A DNA stretch of 64,000 nt from Pseudomonas delhiensis. Lineage in GTDB: Bacteria > Pseudomonadota > Gammaproteobacteria > Pseudomonadales > Pseudomonadaceae. The DNA is taken from positions 362,944-426,943 of the forward strand of contig NZ_FZPC01000001.1 in NCBI RefSeq assembly GCF_900187975.1. The letters run 5' to 3'. A program made the position numbers and the translations under genes. Positions 1-9,592 of this stretch are shown in pieces. The first letter of the stretch is position 1, and every line of letters begins with the position of its first letter. The notes beneath the pieces are model-generated. The model saw only the letters and a list, made by a program, of their open reading frames with translations. It did no database searches and was not told the origin of the DNA.

Positions 1-2
1 GC

Positions 3-848
3 GAGGATGGCCTGGAGGGCTTCGACTGGCGTCGCAACGGCAAGCTCGTGGCGTTCCGCGAAGCGTCTAGCTTCCAGGGTGCGCAGCGCAACCTGTCCGA
101 CCCAGCGATGCAGTTCGTGCTCGACGCGCGACAGTGCCGGGAACTCGATCCGGCGTTGGCGGAAACTCCCTTCGTCGGGGGCATCCTCACCCCGGACGAA
201 GAAGTTGCCGACTGCCATCTGTTCTGCCTGCGCCTGGTCGAGCGCCTGCTGACTTACGGGTCTTGCCGGATCCGCTACGCAAGCCCGGTGTCGCGCCTGC
301 TCATGCAGGGGAACGCCGTGAAGGGCGTGGAGGCGGGGGGCGAGACGATCGAGGCTGAGCACGTAGTGCTTGCCGCCGGTTACCGCAGCGCCACGCTGCT
401 GCCCGACGGGCCACGGCTGCCGCTATACCCGCTGAAAGGATACAGCCTGACAGCACCGATTGGGCCGGAGCATCAGGCCCCCACCATCAGCCTCACCGAC
501 TACGACCGCAAGGTTGTTTTTGCCGGCATCGGCGATCGCCTGCGAGTAGCAGCCATGGTGGACATCGTTGGTTTCGACCCTAGCCTGGAACCGCGACGCC
601 TAGCGTTGCTGCGGACACAGGCCCAGGACACCCTGCCACGAGCCGGGAATTATGCCGCCGCCAGCGAATGGGCCGGCATGCGCCCGGCCACGCCTACCGG
701 CATGCCCTTGGTGGGACCCGGGGGGCCGCGCAACCTCTGGTTCAATCTCGGTCACGGCGCCCTGGGGTTCACTCTGGCCTGCGGCAGCGGCCGCCTGATT
801 GCCGAGCGAATTGCCCGGCGTACCCCGAGTATCGATGACGCGGGGTAG
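3..848 (+). CDS. dguA: D-glutamate dehydrogenase, FAD-dependent (DguA/DadA family), 5'-truncated by window edge
   Basis: This is the C-terminal two thirds of a DAO-superfamily flavoenzyme that would oxidise a D-amino acid to its imino/keto acid at the membrane. The frame is open from base 3, so the N-terminal Rossmann GxGxxG is outside the window. What remains shows the substrate domain, an LPLYPLKGYS segment and the C-terminal FAD-closing motif around GMRPATPTGMPLVG and LGHGALGFTLACGSG, both typical of DadA-like proteins. The gene is followed 48 bp later by a RidA gene and then a periplasmic binding protein. That order matches dguA-dguB-dguC of P. aeruginosa, where DguA is a D-glutamate dehydrogenase. 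Substrate is inferred from this order only; another D-amino acid is possible. Confidence 0.75.
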   Translation, partial: EDGLEGFDWRRNGKLVAFREASSFQGAQRNLSDPAMQFVLDARQCRELDPALAETPFVGGILTPDEEVADCHLFCLRLVERLLTYGSCRIRYASPVSRLLMQGNAVKGVEAGGETIEAEHVVLAAGYRSATLLPDGPRLPLYPLKGYSLTAPIGPEHQAPTISLTDYDRKVVFAGIGDRLRVAAMVDIVGFDPSLEPRRLALLRTQAQDTLPRAGNYAAASEWAGMRPATPTGMPLVGPGGPRNLWFNLGHGALGFTLACGSGRLIAERIARRTPSIDDAG

Positions 849-896
849 GCCCCACGCCTGGCCGGCTGACATCCCCATGAACAGCAGGAGACGAGC

Positions 897-1247
897 ATGC
901 AATTGACGCGTATATCCACCAACGAACGTCTTTCCAGTGCAATTGCCTACGGTTCGCTGGTTTTCCTCTCCGGTCAGGTGCCCGGGGTGGCATCCGACAT
1001 CCACGGACAGACCCGCGAAGTGCTGGGCAAGATAGACGCTCTGCTGGCCGAGGCAGGCACGGACAAGGCGAATCTTCTCAGCGCGACCATCTACCTGAAG
1101 GACATAGGCACCGACTTCGAAGCTATGAACGAGGTGTGGTCGGCCTGGCTGCCGGCAGGCCATGCCCCCACCCGCACCACAGTGCAAGCCGAACTGGCGC
1201 GGCCTTCGGTCCGGGTAGAGATCACGGTGATCGCCGCCCGGCCCTGA
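897..1247 (+). CDS. dguB: RidA/YjgF/Rid-family enamine/imine deaminase (DguB-like)
   Basis: A 116-residue Rid-family protein, close to the family's usual length of about 115-130. RidA enzymes hydrolyse reactive enamine/imine intermediates, which fits directly downstream of an amino-acid dehydrogenase whose product is an imine. The conserved segments are visible: FLSGQVPG near residue 25, the NLLSATIYL strand, and the C-terminal RPSVRVEITVIA, which carries the arginine that binds the substrate carboxylate. A GGAGACGAGC ribosome-binding region lies just before the ATG. It is probably co-transcribed with the upstream flavoenzyme and downstream solute-binding protein as a dguABC unit. Confidence 0.82.
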   Translation: MQLTRISTNERLSSAIAYGSLVFLSGQVPGVASDIHGQTREVLGKIDALLAEAGTDKANLLSATIYLKDIGTDFEAMNEVWSAWLPAGHAPTRTTVQAELARPSVRVEITVIAARP

Positions 1248-1288
1248 ACGGAACTCCATCCAACAACCACAAGAGAGGCACGGAATCC

Positions 1289-2188
1289 ATGAATCGACTC
1301 GCACTGGGAGTGCTTGCGGCGACCAGCCTATTTTGCTGCGTAGCGCAGGCCAACGAGGAACTGCAAGGCACGCTGAAGAAGGTGGCCGATCGCGGGGAAA
1401 TAACCCTGGGTTATCGCGATGCCTCGGTTCCCTTTTCCTACTTGGGCGATAACACCACTCAACCAATGGGCTACTCGGTCGACCTCGCGAACAAGGTGGT
1501 CGAGCACTTGAAGACGAAGCTAGGGCGTCCGGAACTGAAGGTGAAGCACAACCTGGTGACCTCACAGACTCGCATCCCCCTGGTCCAGAACGGGACGGTA
1601 GATCTGGAGTGCGGTTCCACTGCAGTCACTGGCGAGCGCATGAAGCAGGTGGCATTTTCCTACGGCTTCATCTACGTGAAGGGCCAGTTGCTGACGGCCA
1701 AAAACAGCGGCATCGACGACCTCGACGATCTCAAGGGCAAGAACGTGGTGACCACCGCCGGAACTACCAATGAGCGCTTTCTCAAAGTCTACAATGCCAA
1801 CCACAGCTTGGGCATGAACGTAATCAGCGCCAAGGACCACGGCGAGGCCTTCCTCATGCTGCAATCCGGTCGGGCTGTGGCGTTCTTCATGGATGACGCA
1901 TTGCTCTATGGCGAGCGCGCCAAGGCGCGCGACCCGCATGCCTGGGTAGTAGTAGGCGAACCGTACTCGCGGGAGATTTACGCCTGCATGGTGCGCAGGA
2001 ACGACCCGCAGTTCCTCAATCTGGTCAACCACGTACTGGCTGATCTCTATGCCTCCGGCGAGATCCGCAGCATCTATCGGCGCTGGTTCGAAGAGCCCAT
2101 TCCACCAAAGGGACTGAACCTGGAATTCCCCATGTCCAATGAATTGCAGGCGATCATCGAGAAGCCGAGCAGCCAACCGGTTCAGTGA
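1289..2188 (+). CDS. dguC: Amino-acid ABC transporter periplasmic binding protein (GltI/DguC-like)
   Basis: A 299-residue solute-binding protein of the glutamate/aspartate (GltI) type. The start was set at the ATG preceded by AAGAGAGG; an upstream in-frame ATG at 1136 lies inside the preceding gene and is not supported. Residues 1-23 form a Sec signal peptide ending in AQA. The mature protein has the family signatures: GEITLGYRDASVPFSY at the N-terminal ligand pocket, the DLECGSTAVTGER segment, and two lobes joined by hinges. It is the third gene after a D-amino-acid dehydrogenase and a RidA, as in P. aeruginosa dguABC, so D- or L-glutamate is the likely ligand. No permease or ATPase gene is adjacent, so the transporter partners must lie elsewhere. 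Confidence 0.82.
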   Translation: MNRLALGVLAATSLFCCVAQANEELQGTLKKVADRGEITLGYRDASVPFSYLGDNTTQPMGYSVDLANKVVEHLKTKLGRPELKVKHNLVTSQTRIPLVQNGTVDLECGSTAVTGERMKQVAFSYGFIYVKGQLLTAKNSGIDDLDDLKGKNVVTTAGTTNERFLKVYNANHSLGMNVISAKDHGEAFLMLQSGRAVAFFMDDALLYGERAKARDPHAWVVVGEPYSREIYACMVRRNDPQFLNLVNHVLADLYASGEIRSIYRRWFEEPIPPKGLNLEFPMSNELQAIIEKPSSQPVQ

Positions 2189-2308
2189 ACCAGCTAGCAA
2201 GGCTACATGTTGAACTGCGGCGGGTGGAACTCGGCCGCAGTCAATAATTGGGAGCAGAAACGATTCGCCTAGGCGCCCCTTCGCCAACCAGCCCCTATCC
2301 AAGGGCTT

Positions 2309-2810
2309 TTAACCAGCCCGCTTGGATGACAAAAGCCATGAAAGCGACACAGAAACAGGCGAGCACGAACTTGGCCCAATAAGGATACCGACCAGGCCCA
2401 AAGCGAGTGGCAAATGGAGCAGTGCCCATGCCACCAACTGATAGGAAGAAAGCTCTAGGAAGGAATCAAACGAATATCCGGCCACAACCCAGGCAACAAC
2501 CCGGACGATGGCCGCAAGCTCTAAGCACGAGAGCAAGGCCCATTCCAGCGCAGGGCTTCAATTTGAGTTTGGTGGACAGCAAAACCAACCAGGCCAGCAG
2601 CGACACCGCCAGGAACGTACGTCCCCAGGCACTCCAGAAGGCAACCACACCGGTTTCCTGTGCCCACCCGATTAAATATATCCAGAGCTTGGGGACTTGA
2701 ATGATGAGGCTCCCAAACATGCCGACCAGGGCAAGACAACTGCCGGAGCTCAAAAGAGCAGACTTGGTAGCGGTATGGATAATGAGCCGAATTAGGGTTA
2801 TTTGCTCCTT
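2309..2810 (-). pseudogene. Frameshifted hypothetical integral membrane protein
   Basis: On the minus strand two overlapping reading frames both encode strongly hydrophobic segments. The first, from about 2810 to 2540, has stretches such as LALVGMFGSLIIQVP and TFLAVSLLAWLVLL. The second, 2536 to 2309, has LELAAIVRVVAWVVAG and WALLHLPLALGLVGILIG. Joining them near 2555-2570 by a one-base shift gives a single plausible protein of about 165 residues with four membrane helices. The first frame has no convincing ATG. I do not recognise the family. It could be a decayed gene or contain a sequencing error. Base composition here is visibly less G+C-rich than in the genes from 2861 onward. Confidence 0.35.
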
Positions 2811-2860
2811 GTTGCAGTTACCAGCCAGGGCGGAACGAAGGCGTCCGCCCCGGCTACGGA

Positions 2861-4219
2861 TCAGACCAGTGCCGCCTTGCGCACCGGCCCTTGCGCGTCG
2901 CCCTCGCCTTCCCCCTTCCCCGCATCCGTCAGCGTCAGGTACTTGGTCTCCGGCGCCCAGGCCATGGAGATCAGCGCGCCGAACAGGAGGATGCCGGCGA
3001 GGATGGCCATGGTCGGGTTGAGGCCGATGCCGGCCACGCTGACCGGCAGCAGGAAGGTGCTCAGCGCCGAGCCCAGGCGGCTGGCGGCGGTGGCCAGGCC
3101 GATGCCGCCGGCGCGCACTTCGGTGGGGAAGCTTTCCGCCGGGTAGACGCCGACCAGGTTGCTCACCGCCGAGAGCACCAGGGTGAACAGGCCGAAGGTC
3201 GCCACCATCAGCCAGGCCAGGCTGCCGGGCAGCAGCACCAGCAGGAAGAGCGCGGCGGAGAGGATCAGGAAGGAACCGATGAGGAAGCCGCGGCGGGTGA
3301 ATTTCACCGTGCACCAGATGCCCACCAGGGCGCCCACCACCAGCAGCGCGTTGAGCAGCATCTCGGTGCCGAAGCCCTCGGCCAGGTCCATCTTCTGCAG
3401 GATCGACGGCAGGAAGGTGTAGATGGCGAAGTACGGCATGACGATGCAGATGAAGAACAGGCAGTTGAACGCGGTGCGCTTGCGGTACTGCGCGCTGAAC
3501 AGTTGGCGGAAGCCGCCCTTGTGTTCCTCGGCGATCTCGTCGTCGAGCACCACGTGCGCGCCCAGGTGCTTGCGCACTATCGCCCGGGCCTCCTCGATGC
3601 GGCCCTTGTGCACCAGCCAGCGTGGCGATTCCGGGGTGCCGATGCGGGCGATCAGGATCATGGCCGCGGGGATCGCCGAGGACGCCAGCATCCAGCGCCA
3701 GGCGTCGTCGCCAAGGCCGAGCATGGCGGTGCCGACGAAGGTGGCGGCGACGTAGCCGAAGGTCCAAATCACGCTGAAGGAGCCCAGCAGCACGCCGCGG
3801 TGCTTCTTCGGCGAGAACTCCGCGAGCATGGCGTGGCCGACGCTGAAGTCGCCGCCCAGGCCGATGCCGATCAGCACCCGGCAGAGGAACAGTTGCAGCG
3901 CGGTCTCGGCGAAGAACTGCAGCAGCGAGGCCAGGGTGATCAGCACGAAGCTGATGAGGAAGATCTTCTGCCGCCCCAGGTGGTCGGAAATCCAGCCGAA
4001 GAACAGGCTGCCGAAGAACAGGCCGAGCAGCGCCGAGCTGCCGATCAGGCCCTGCCAGAAGGGGTCGAGGTTCAGCTGCGGGTTGATCAGGGTGAAGGCG
4101 ATGCCGATCAGCCCGAGGATGTAGCCGTCGGTGAAGTGGGCGCCGAAGGTGAGGCCGGCGATCTTGATGTGGAACCTGCCGATGGGCAGGTCGTCGATTC
4201 TGGCTGTGTTACCCGACAT
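2861..4219 (-). CDS. MFS transporter (metabolite:H+ / sugar-porter-like)
   Basis: A 452-residue major facilitator with twelve predicted membrane helices and both halves intact. The loop 2-3 signature appears as DHLGRQKIFL at about residue 75-85, and the sugar-porter-type PESPRWLVHKGR follows helix 6. FGWISDHLGR and GGDFSVGHAM also resemble the niacin/aromatic-acid and SV2-type clades, so substrate cannot be assigned. It is the last gene of a minus-strand cassette (fae-like, aldo/keto reductase, aldehyde dehydrogenase, MFS), 119 bp after the dehydrogenase. It therefore probably imports or exports the substrate of those enzymes. The C-terminal tail is charged and cytoplasmic (KGEGEGDAQGPVRK). 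Confidence 0.8.
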   Translation of the reverse strand: MSGNTARIDDLPIGRFHIKIAGLTFGAHFTDGYILGLIGIAFTLINPQLNLDPFWQGLIGSSALLGLFFGSLFFGWISDHLGRQKIFLISFVLITLASLLQFFAETALQLFLCRVLIGIGLGGDFSVGHAMLAEFSPKKHRGVLLGSFSVIWTFGYVAATFVGTAMLGLGDDAWRWMLASSAIPAAMILIARIGTPESPRWLVHKGRIEEARAIVRKHLGAHVVLDDEIAEEHKGGFRQLFSAQYRKRTAFNCLFFICIVMPYFAIYTFLPSILQKMDLAEGFGTEMLLNALLVVGALVGIWCTVKFTRRGFLIGSFLILSAALFLLVLLPGSLAWLMVATFGLFTLVLSAVSNLVGVYPAESFPTEVRAGGIGLATAASRLGSALSTFLLPVSVAGIGLNPTMAILAGILLFGALISMAWAPETKYLTLTDAGKGEGEGDAQGPVRKAALV

Positions 4220-4338
4220 GATCGTCTCCGAGTCTTTTTCTTGTTGTCTGAACGGAAGGGTGACCGCCGCACCGGTCGGGGCGGCGGCGGTTGGCGGAAC
4301 TCCTTAGCGGCGTGGCCGCGGCTGCGTGCGCGGCGGCG

Positions 4339-5774
<1,436 letters not shown>

Positions 5775-5778
<4 letters not shown>

Positions 5779-6809
5779 GCCACGGCCTCCGTCAGCGAAA
5801 AGGTCTCGCGCATCGGCCGGGCCACGCGGAGGATACGCTTGCCGGCGGTGTAGTCGTTGATGACGTCGCAGGGCGTGTAGTTGCGTTCCAGCTCGTAAAG
5901 CTCCTCTTCGTCCAGGCGCGTTTCCAGGGCCGCCAGGGCGCTGTCAAACTGCGCGGTGCTGTCGGCGCCGACCAGCATGCAGTCCACGCCGGGGTGGTTG
6001 AGCACCCAGGCCTGGGCGATCTGCGCGTTGCTCAGGCCGCGGCGCCGGGCCACGCGCTGCACCGAGCGGGCGATCTCGAAGGAGGCCTCGTCGGCGTACA
6101 TCTGCTGGGTGAAGAAGTCGGTCTGGTTGCGCGTCGATTGCGCATCGCCGGTCAGCAGGCCGCGGGCCAGCGGGCTGAATACCGAGACGCCGAGGCCCTG
6201 GTCGCGGCAGAAGGGGATCATCTCGCGCTCTTCCTCGCGGTAGGCGCAGTTGAGCTGCAACTGCATGTTGATCGGCTTGACCCAGCCGTTGCGCTCGCAG
6301 GCCATGAGGATTTTCGCCAGTTGCCCGGTGAGCATGGTGGACACGCCGATGTAGCGGGCCTTGCCGGCGCGGACGATGTCGTTCAGCGCGCCCATCACCT
6401 CTTCCACCGGGGTGTTCAGGTCATAGAAATGCAGCATGTAGATATCGACGTAGTCCATGCCCAGGCGGGCCAGGGAAGCGTCGATGCTGTCCATGATGTG
6501 CTTGCGCGAATGGCCGCTGGCGTTGATGCCCTGGCGGGTGCCGTAGCCGACCTTGGTGGTGACCACGATGTCCTCGCGGCGTACCAGGCGCTTGAGGATG
6601 CGCCCGACCACTTCCTCGCCGACGCCGGCGGAATAGAAGTCGGCCAGGTCGATGAAGTTCACCCCGGCGTCCAGGGCGTGCTTCACGATCGGCCCGCTCT
6701 TCTGTTCGTCGAAGATCCATGGCTTCCAGTCCGGGGTGCCCATGTTCATGGTGCCCAGGCACAGCTTGGAGACCTGCAGGCCGGAGTTGCCGAGACGGAT
6801 GTACTGCAT
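5775..6809 (-). CDS. Aldo/keto reductase family oxidoreductase
   Basis: A 344-residue NADPH-dependent TIM-barrel reductase of the AKR superfamily. It has the family's Asp-Tyr-Lys-His layout: the DLADFY motif near residue 55 supplies Asp and Tyr, VVTTKVGYG the Lys, and YMLHFYDLN the His. The C-terminal cofactor strand is present (GVDCMLVGADS). It is the second gene of a four-gene minus-strand cassette, 10 bp after the Fae-like gene and overlapping the next dehydrogenase by 4 nt. A role in interconverting a carbonyl and an alcohol within the same aldehyde-processing pathway is inferred from that arrangement; substrate is unknown. Confidence 0.88.
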
Positions 6810-6819
6810 GGCGGCGACC

Positions 6820-7332
6820 TCAGGCTTTGGGGGTGTAGAAGGGGTTGGCGATCTGCTGCACCACGTCGGCCAGCTGCGCGCGCTCGGGCTTGCAGGCCAG
6901 CGCCGCGCGGATGGCGGTGCGGCAGGCGTTGTAGTTGTTCAGGTAGACGGCATCCAGGTCGTCGCAGGCCGGATTGACCCAGTTGGCGGTGACGATGGCC
7001 CACTCGTCCTCGGCCTCGGCCGGCAGGGTGCCGTCCAGCAGCGCCTCGGTGACGGCCTTGGCGATGCCGGCCTGGGACGCGCCCCAGGTGGCGTTGGCGT
7101 GCAGGTCGCCGCCGATCGGGGCCTTGTTCACGTAGAGGGTCATCGGCTTGACCGGGATGTTCGGCTGGGCGATCACCATGAACGGACAATGGCCCTGGCT
7201 GGGCGAGGCCAGGCTGCCGGCGAAGGCCTGGCCGGCCGGGCCGTTGCGCGGGCCGAGCAGGATGTTGATGTGCGCGGCGTTGACGCCGGGGCCTTCGAAG
7301 CCTTCACCTATGTAGAGAGCGAGCTGTTTCAT
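6820..7332 (-). CDS. Formaldehyde-activating enzyme (Fae) family protein
   Basis: A 170-residue protein matching the whole length of Fae, the enzyme that condenses formaldehyde with tetrahydromethanopterin in methylotrophs. Recognisable blocks are GPGVNAAHINILLGPRNGPA with the conserved His21, VIAQPNIPVKPMTLYVNKA, and the alanine-rich GIAKAVTEALLDG. The start at 7332 was chosen because the family begins here; the longer frame to 7545 has no Fae similarity. Pseudomonads are not known to make tetrahydromethanopterin, and no other genes of that pathway are in the window. The real substrate is therefore likely another aldehyde or cofactor. It leads an operon with an aldo/keto reductase, an aldehyde dehydrogenase and an MFS transporter. 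Confidence 0.82.
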   Translation of the reverse strand: MKQLALYIGEGFEGPGVNAAHINILLGPRNGPAGQAFAGSLASPSQGHCPFMVIAQPNIPVKPMTLYVNKAPIGGDLHANATWGASQAGIAKAVTEALLDGTLPAEAEDEWAIVTANWVNPACDDLDAVYLNNYNACRTAIRAALACKPERAQLADVVQQIANPFYTPKA

Positions 7333-7518
7333 GGGTACCTCGTGGGATAGTCGGGGCGAGCGGAGGCGCGGGCCGCGAAGGTCCGTGCGCAGGGCTGCGG
7401 GGCAGCCGGGTTCAGTGATCGGTTCGCGACGGGGCTGGGAAGCGGGGGAGCAGAGGGAAGAAAGGCATGGCGCAATCGCTCGTTGTTGTTGTCGGGAGCC
7501 GTTGCGCAATTTTTTAGC

Positions 7519-7539
7519 ACCGGCCCGTTGCGGGCCGGT
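7519..7539. other. Perfect stem-loop (9-bp stem, TTG loop)
   Basis: ACCGGCCCG and CGGGCCGGT are perfect complements around a TTG loop, flanked by A/T-rich tracts. It lies between the lipoprotein gene and the Fae-like operon, both on the minus strand. Neither strand has a T-run after the stem, so it is not a textbook terminator; it may still stop or attenuate transcription or bind a protein. Confidence 0.4.
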
Positions 7540-7560
7540 AAGCATAAAAACTCAAGGAGC

Positions 7561-7577
7561 TATGAGTTCAACTCATA
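7561..7577. promoter_or_regulatory. Perfect 17-bp palindrome upstream of the Fae-like operon, candidate operator
   Basis: TATGAGTT and AACTCATA are perfect inverted arms around a single central C. This A/T-rich palindrome stands out against about 70% G+C surroundings. It lies 229 bp upstream of the Fae-like start and 11 bp beyond the end of the lipoprotein gene. A dimeric repressor or activator site is the simplest reading; no regulator gene is adjacent, so the binding protein is unknown. Confidence 0.4.
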
Positions 7578-7587
7578 ACCGGGGCGA

Positions 7588-8187
7588 TCAGATGCCGACC
7601 TTGTCCAGGGCCTTGCCCACGCCCTGCCAGAAGCGTTGCTGGCGGCGCACCTCGTAGCCGCTGGCGGCGATCTGCGCCGGTTCCTGGACCAGCCGGGTGC
7701 GGGCGATCTCCGGCTCGGCCAGGCGCGCCTCGATCAGCTGCAGCGGGCCGTCGCCCTCGCTGTGGCTGCGCTTGGCGGGCACGCGGTCCTCGTCGTAGCG
7801 CAGGTAGTAGACGCCGCCGGCCCTGGCTTCGAGCATGAAGCTGGCGATGCGGGTGAAGTCCAGCGGGCCGTCGGCGAAGAAGGTCCAGAAGCTGCCGAAC
7901 AGCGGCCGGCGCATTTCCAGCTTGAAGCTGCCCGGCTCGAACTCCAGGGCCAGGTAGCCGTTGCTCGGCAGGCTGCCGATCAGCTCGTTGTTGAGGAACA
8001 GCCCGGGCGCTTCCAGCTCCTCGTCGGCCCACTGGTTCTGCGGGCGGTAGAGGTAGACCAGGGCGTGGCGCGCATCGCTGGGCTGCAGCGGCGCGAAGGC
8101 CTGGCCGTCGGTGGCGCCGAAGAAGGCGCCGGGGGAACTGCAGCCGGCCAGCAGCAGGAGAACCAGGCCCAGCAGCGATCGCAACAT
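7588..8187 (-). CDS. DUF2846-type outer-membrane lipoprotein
   Basis: A 199-residue predicted lipoprotein. Residues 1-16 form a lipoprotein signal peptide with lipobox LAGC, so Cys16 would be lipidated; Ser at +2 predicts outer-membrane sorting. The body, with LVYLYRPQNQWADEELEAPGLFLNNELIG and later YYLRYDEDRVP, resembles DUF2846 domains, which are small beta-rich periplasmic modules of unknown function. It stands alone between the acyltransferase gene and the Fae-like cassette, all on the minus strand. No enzymatic motif is visible. Function cannot be stated beyond envelope localisation. Confidence 0.75.
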   Translation of the reverse strand: MLRSLLGLVLLLLAGCSSPGAFFGATDGQAFAPLQPSDARHALVYLYRPQNQWADEELEAPGLFLNNELIGSLPSNGYLALEFEPGSFKLEMRRPLFGSFWTFFADGPLDFTRIASFMLEARAGGVYYLRYDEDRVPAKRSHSEGDGPLQLIEARLAEPEIARTRLVQEPAQIAASGYEVRRQQRFWQGVGKALDKVGI

Positions 8188-8272
8188 GCGTCAGTCCCTT
8201 CTTGTGGTCATGCTGCGAGCATAACCAGCGCTGGCCGCCGAGCCACCCGCCGAAAGTCCGGGTGGCGGCGCC

Positions 8273-9550
8273 TCAGGGCAGGGTCGCCGGGCGCCGCTGC
8301 GCCGCCTGCGGTAACAGGTGGCGCACCAGCCACTTGCGCGTGGGTACCACCAAGCGCTCCTGGAACAGCACGCAGCTGACCACCATGAACAGCAGGAACA
8401 GCGGGTACAGCCACAGCGACAGCTGCTGCTCGGTGGCCGCGGTGATGCAGTAGGCCCAGTCGGCCAGGCAGTCGCCCGGCGCGCGGATCAGCTTCTCGGT
8501 GCGCGAGAACAGGGTGAACAGCGGCACGTGCAGGGCGAACAGCGACAGCGAGGCCGCCCCCAGGCGCGGCGACCAGTGGCGGATCGCCGGGCTGTGCGGG
8601 TCGCGCGGCAAGGCGCTGATGTACACCAGCACCAGTTGCGCCGGCAGCAGCAGGCCGTTGTGCAGCAGGAAGTACCAGTGCCGCGCGCCCTGGGTGTAGA
8701 GGTAGTCGGCGGCGAGGAAGTTGGCCACCACGAAGCCGCCCAGCGCCAGCACCGCGCCGGTGCCGGGCAGGCGGCCGCCGTCCTTGTGCTCGCGGAACAG
8801 GCCGTAGGCGAGGATGCCGCCGAGGAACTCCGGCAGGCGCAGGATGGGGTTGCGGTGCAGCAGGCCGGTCCAGGGCATGCCGTACTGCTGGTGCAGCGCC
8901 AGCAGCAGCGGCGGCACCAGGTACAGCAGCCAGAGCGCCAGCAGCGCCCGCCGCTTGTTGCCGATGCGCATCAGCCGCGGCGCCAGCGCCGGGAAGCAGA
9001 GGTAGAAGAAGAACAGCGTCGACAGCGACCAGAGCGGCGCGTTGAAGGTCAGGTACAGCGGGTTCCAGGCCTGCAGCATGGTCAGCTGGAGGATGCTGTT
9101 GAACAGCAGCTCGCGGTCGCTCATCCAGTGGCGGAACAGTTCCGGGTGGGTCTGGCCGAGGTGGTCATGGGTGTCGTAGACGACGAAGCGCGGGGTGGCC
9201 TGGTCCAGGTCCGGGCCGATGCCCAGCTGGCTGATCAGCAGCAGCACGCCGATGGTCAGCAGGATCGAGAAGATGTGGATCGGGTAGAGGTTGGAGAAGC
9301 GCTTGGTGAGGAAGCTGCGCGGGCTCTCGCGCAGCTGGCCGTCGGTGACGTAGACGTGGGCCAGGAGGAAGCCGGAGAGCACGAAGAAGGTGCTGGTGGC
9401 GAAGAAGCCCAGGCTGGTCAGCTCGTCCAGCCCGCGGAACTTCTGCTCCGCCGGGTAGACGTGCAGGGTGTGGTAGACCACCACGTACATCCCGAGCAGG
9501 AAGCGCAACCATTCCAGCCCGATGAACCTTTCCTTGCGGATCTTGTTCAC
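8273..9550 (-). CDS. Acyltransferase family 3 (OafA/YrhL-like) integral membrane protein
   Basis: A 425-residue polytopic membrane protein with roughly ten to eleven helices. The N-terminus FIGLEWLRFLLGMYVVVYH is the diagnostic start of acyltransferase-3 proteins; the following His34-centred YHTLHVYP region is in the expected catalytic position. These enzymes O-acylate surface sugars or lipids. It follows the phospholipase-D-type synthase gene by 42 bp on the same strand, suggesting one envelope-modification transcript with the YceI gene further upstream. The acyl acceptor is unknown. The C-terminus ends in a basic cytoplasmic tail. Confidence 0.85.
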   Translation of the reverse strand: MNKIRKERFIGLEWLRFLLGMYVVVYHTLHVYPAEQKFRGLDELTSLGFFATSTFFVLSGFLLAHVYVTDGQLRESPRSFLTKRFSNLYPIHIFSILLTIGVLLLISQLGIGPDLDQATPRFVVYDTHDHLGQTHPELFRHWMSDRELLFNSILQLTMLQAWNPLYLTFNAPLWSLSTLFFFYLCFPALAPRLMRIGNKRRALLALWLLYLVPPLLLALHQQYGMPWTGLLHRNPILRLPEFLGGILAYGLFREHKDGGRLPGTGAVLALGGFVVANFLAADYLYTQGARHWYFLLHNGLLLPAQLVLVYISALPRDPHSPAIRHWSPRLGAASLSLFALHVPLFTLFSRTEKLIRAPGDCLADWAYCITAATEQQLSLWLYPLFLLFMVVSCVLFQERLVVPTRKWLVRHLLPQAAQRRPATLP

Positions 9551-9592
9551 GACCTTCTCCCGTTTCCCCGGGTGCCTGCCCCGGCGGGCGGC

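Noticed and set aside
2407..2700. A 97-residue plus-strand open frame after dguC
   Set aside because: It has no hydrophobic or domain pattern, whereas the opposite strand shows coherent membrane segments.
7519..7539. Rho-independent terminator after the lipoprotein gene
   Set aside because: The stem is strong, but on the minus strand it is followed by GCTAAAAAATT rather than a T-run, so it is listed only as a stem-loop.
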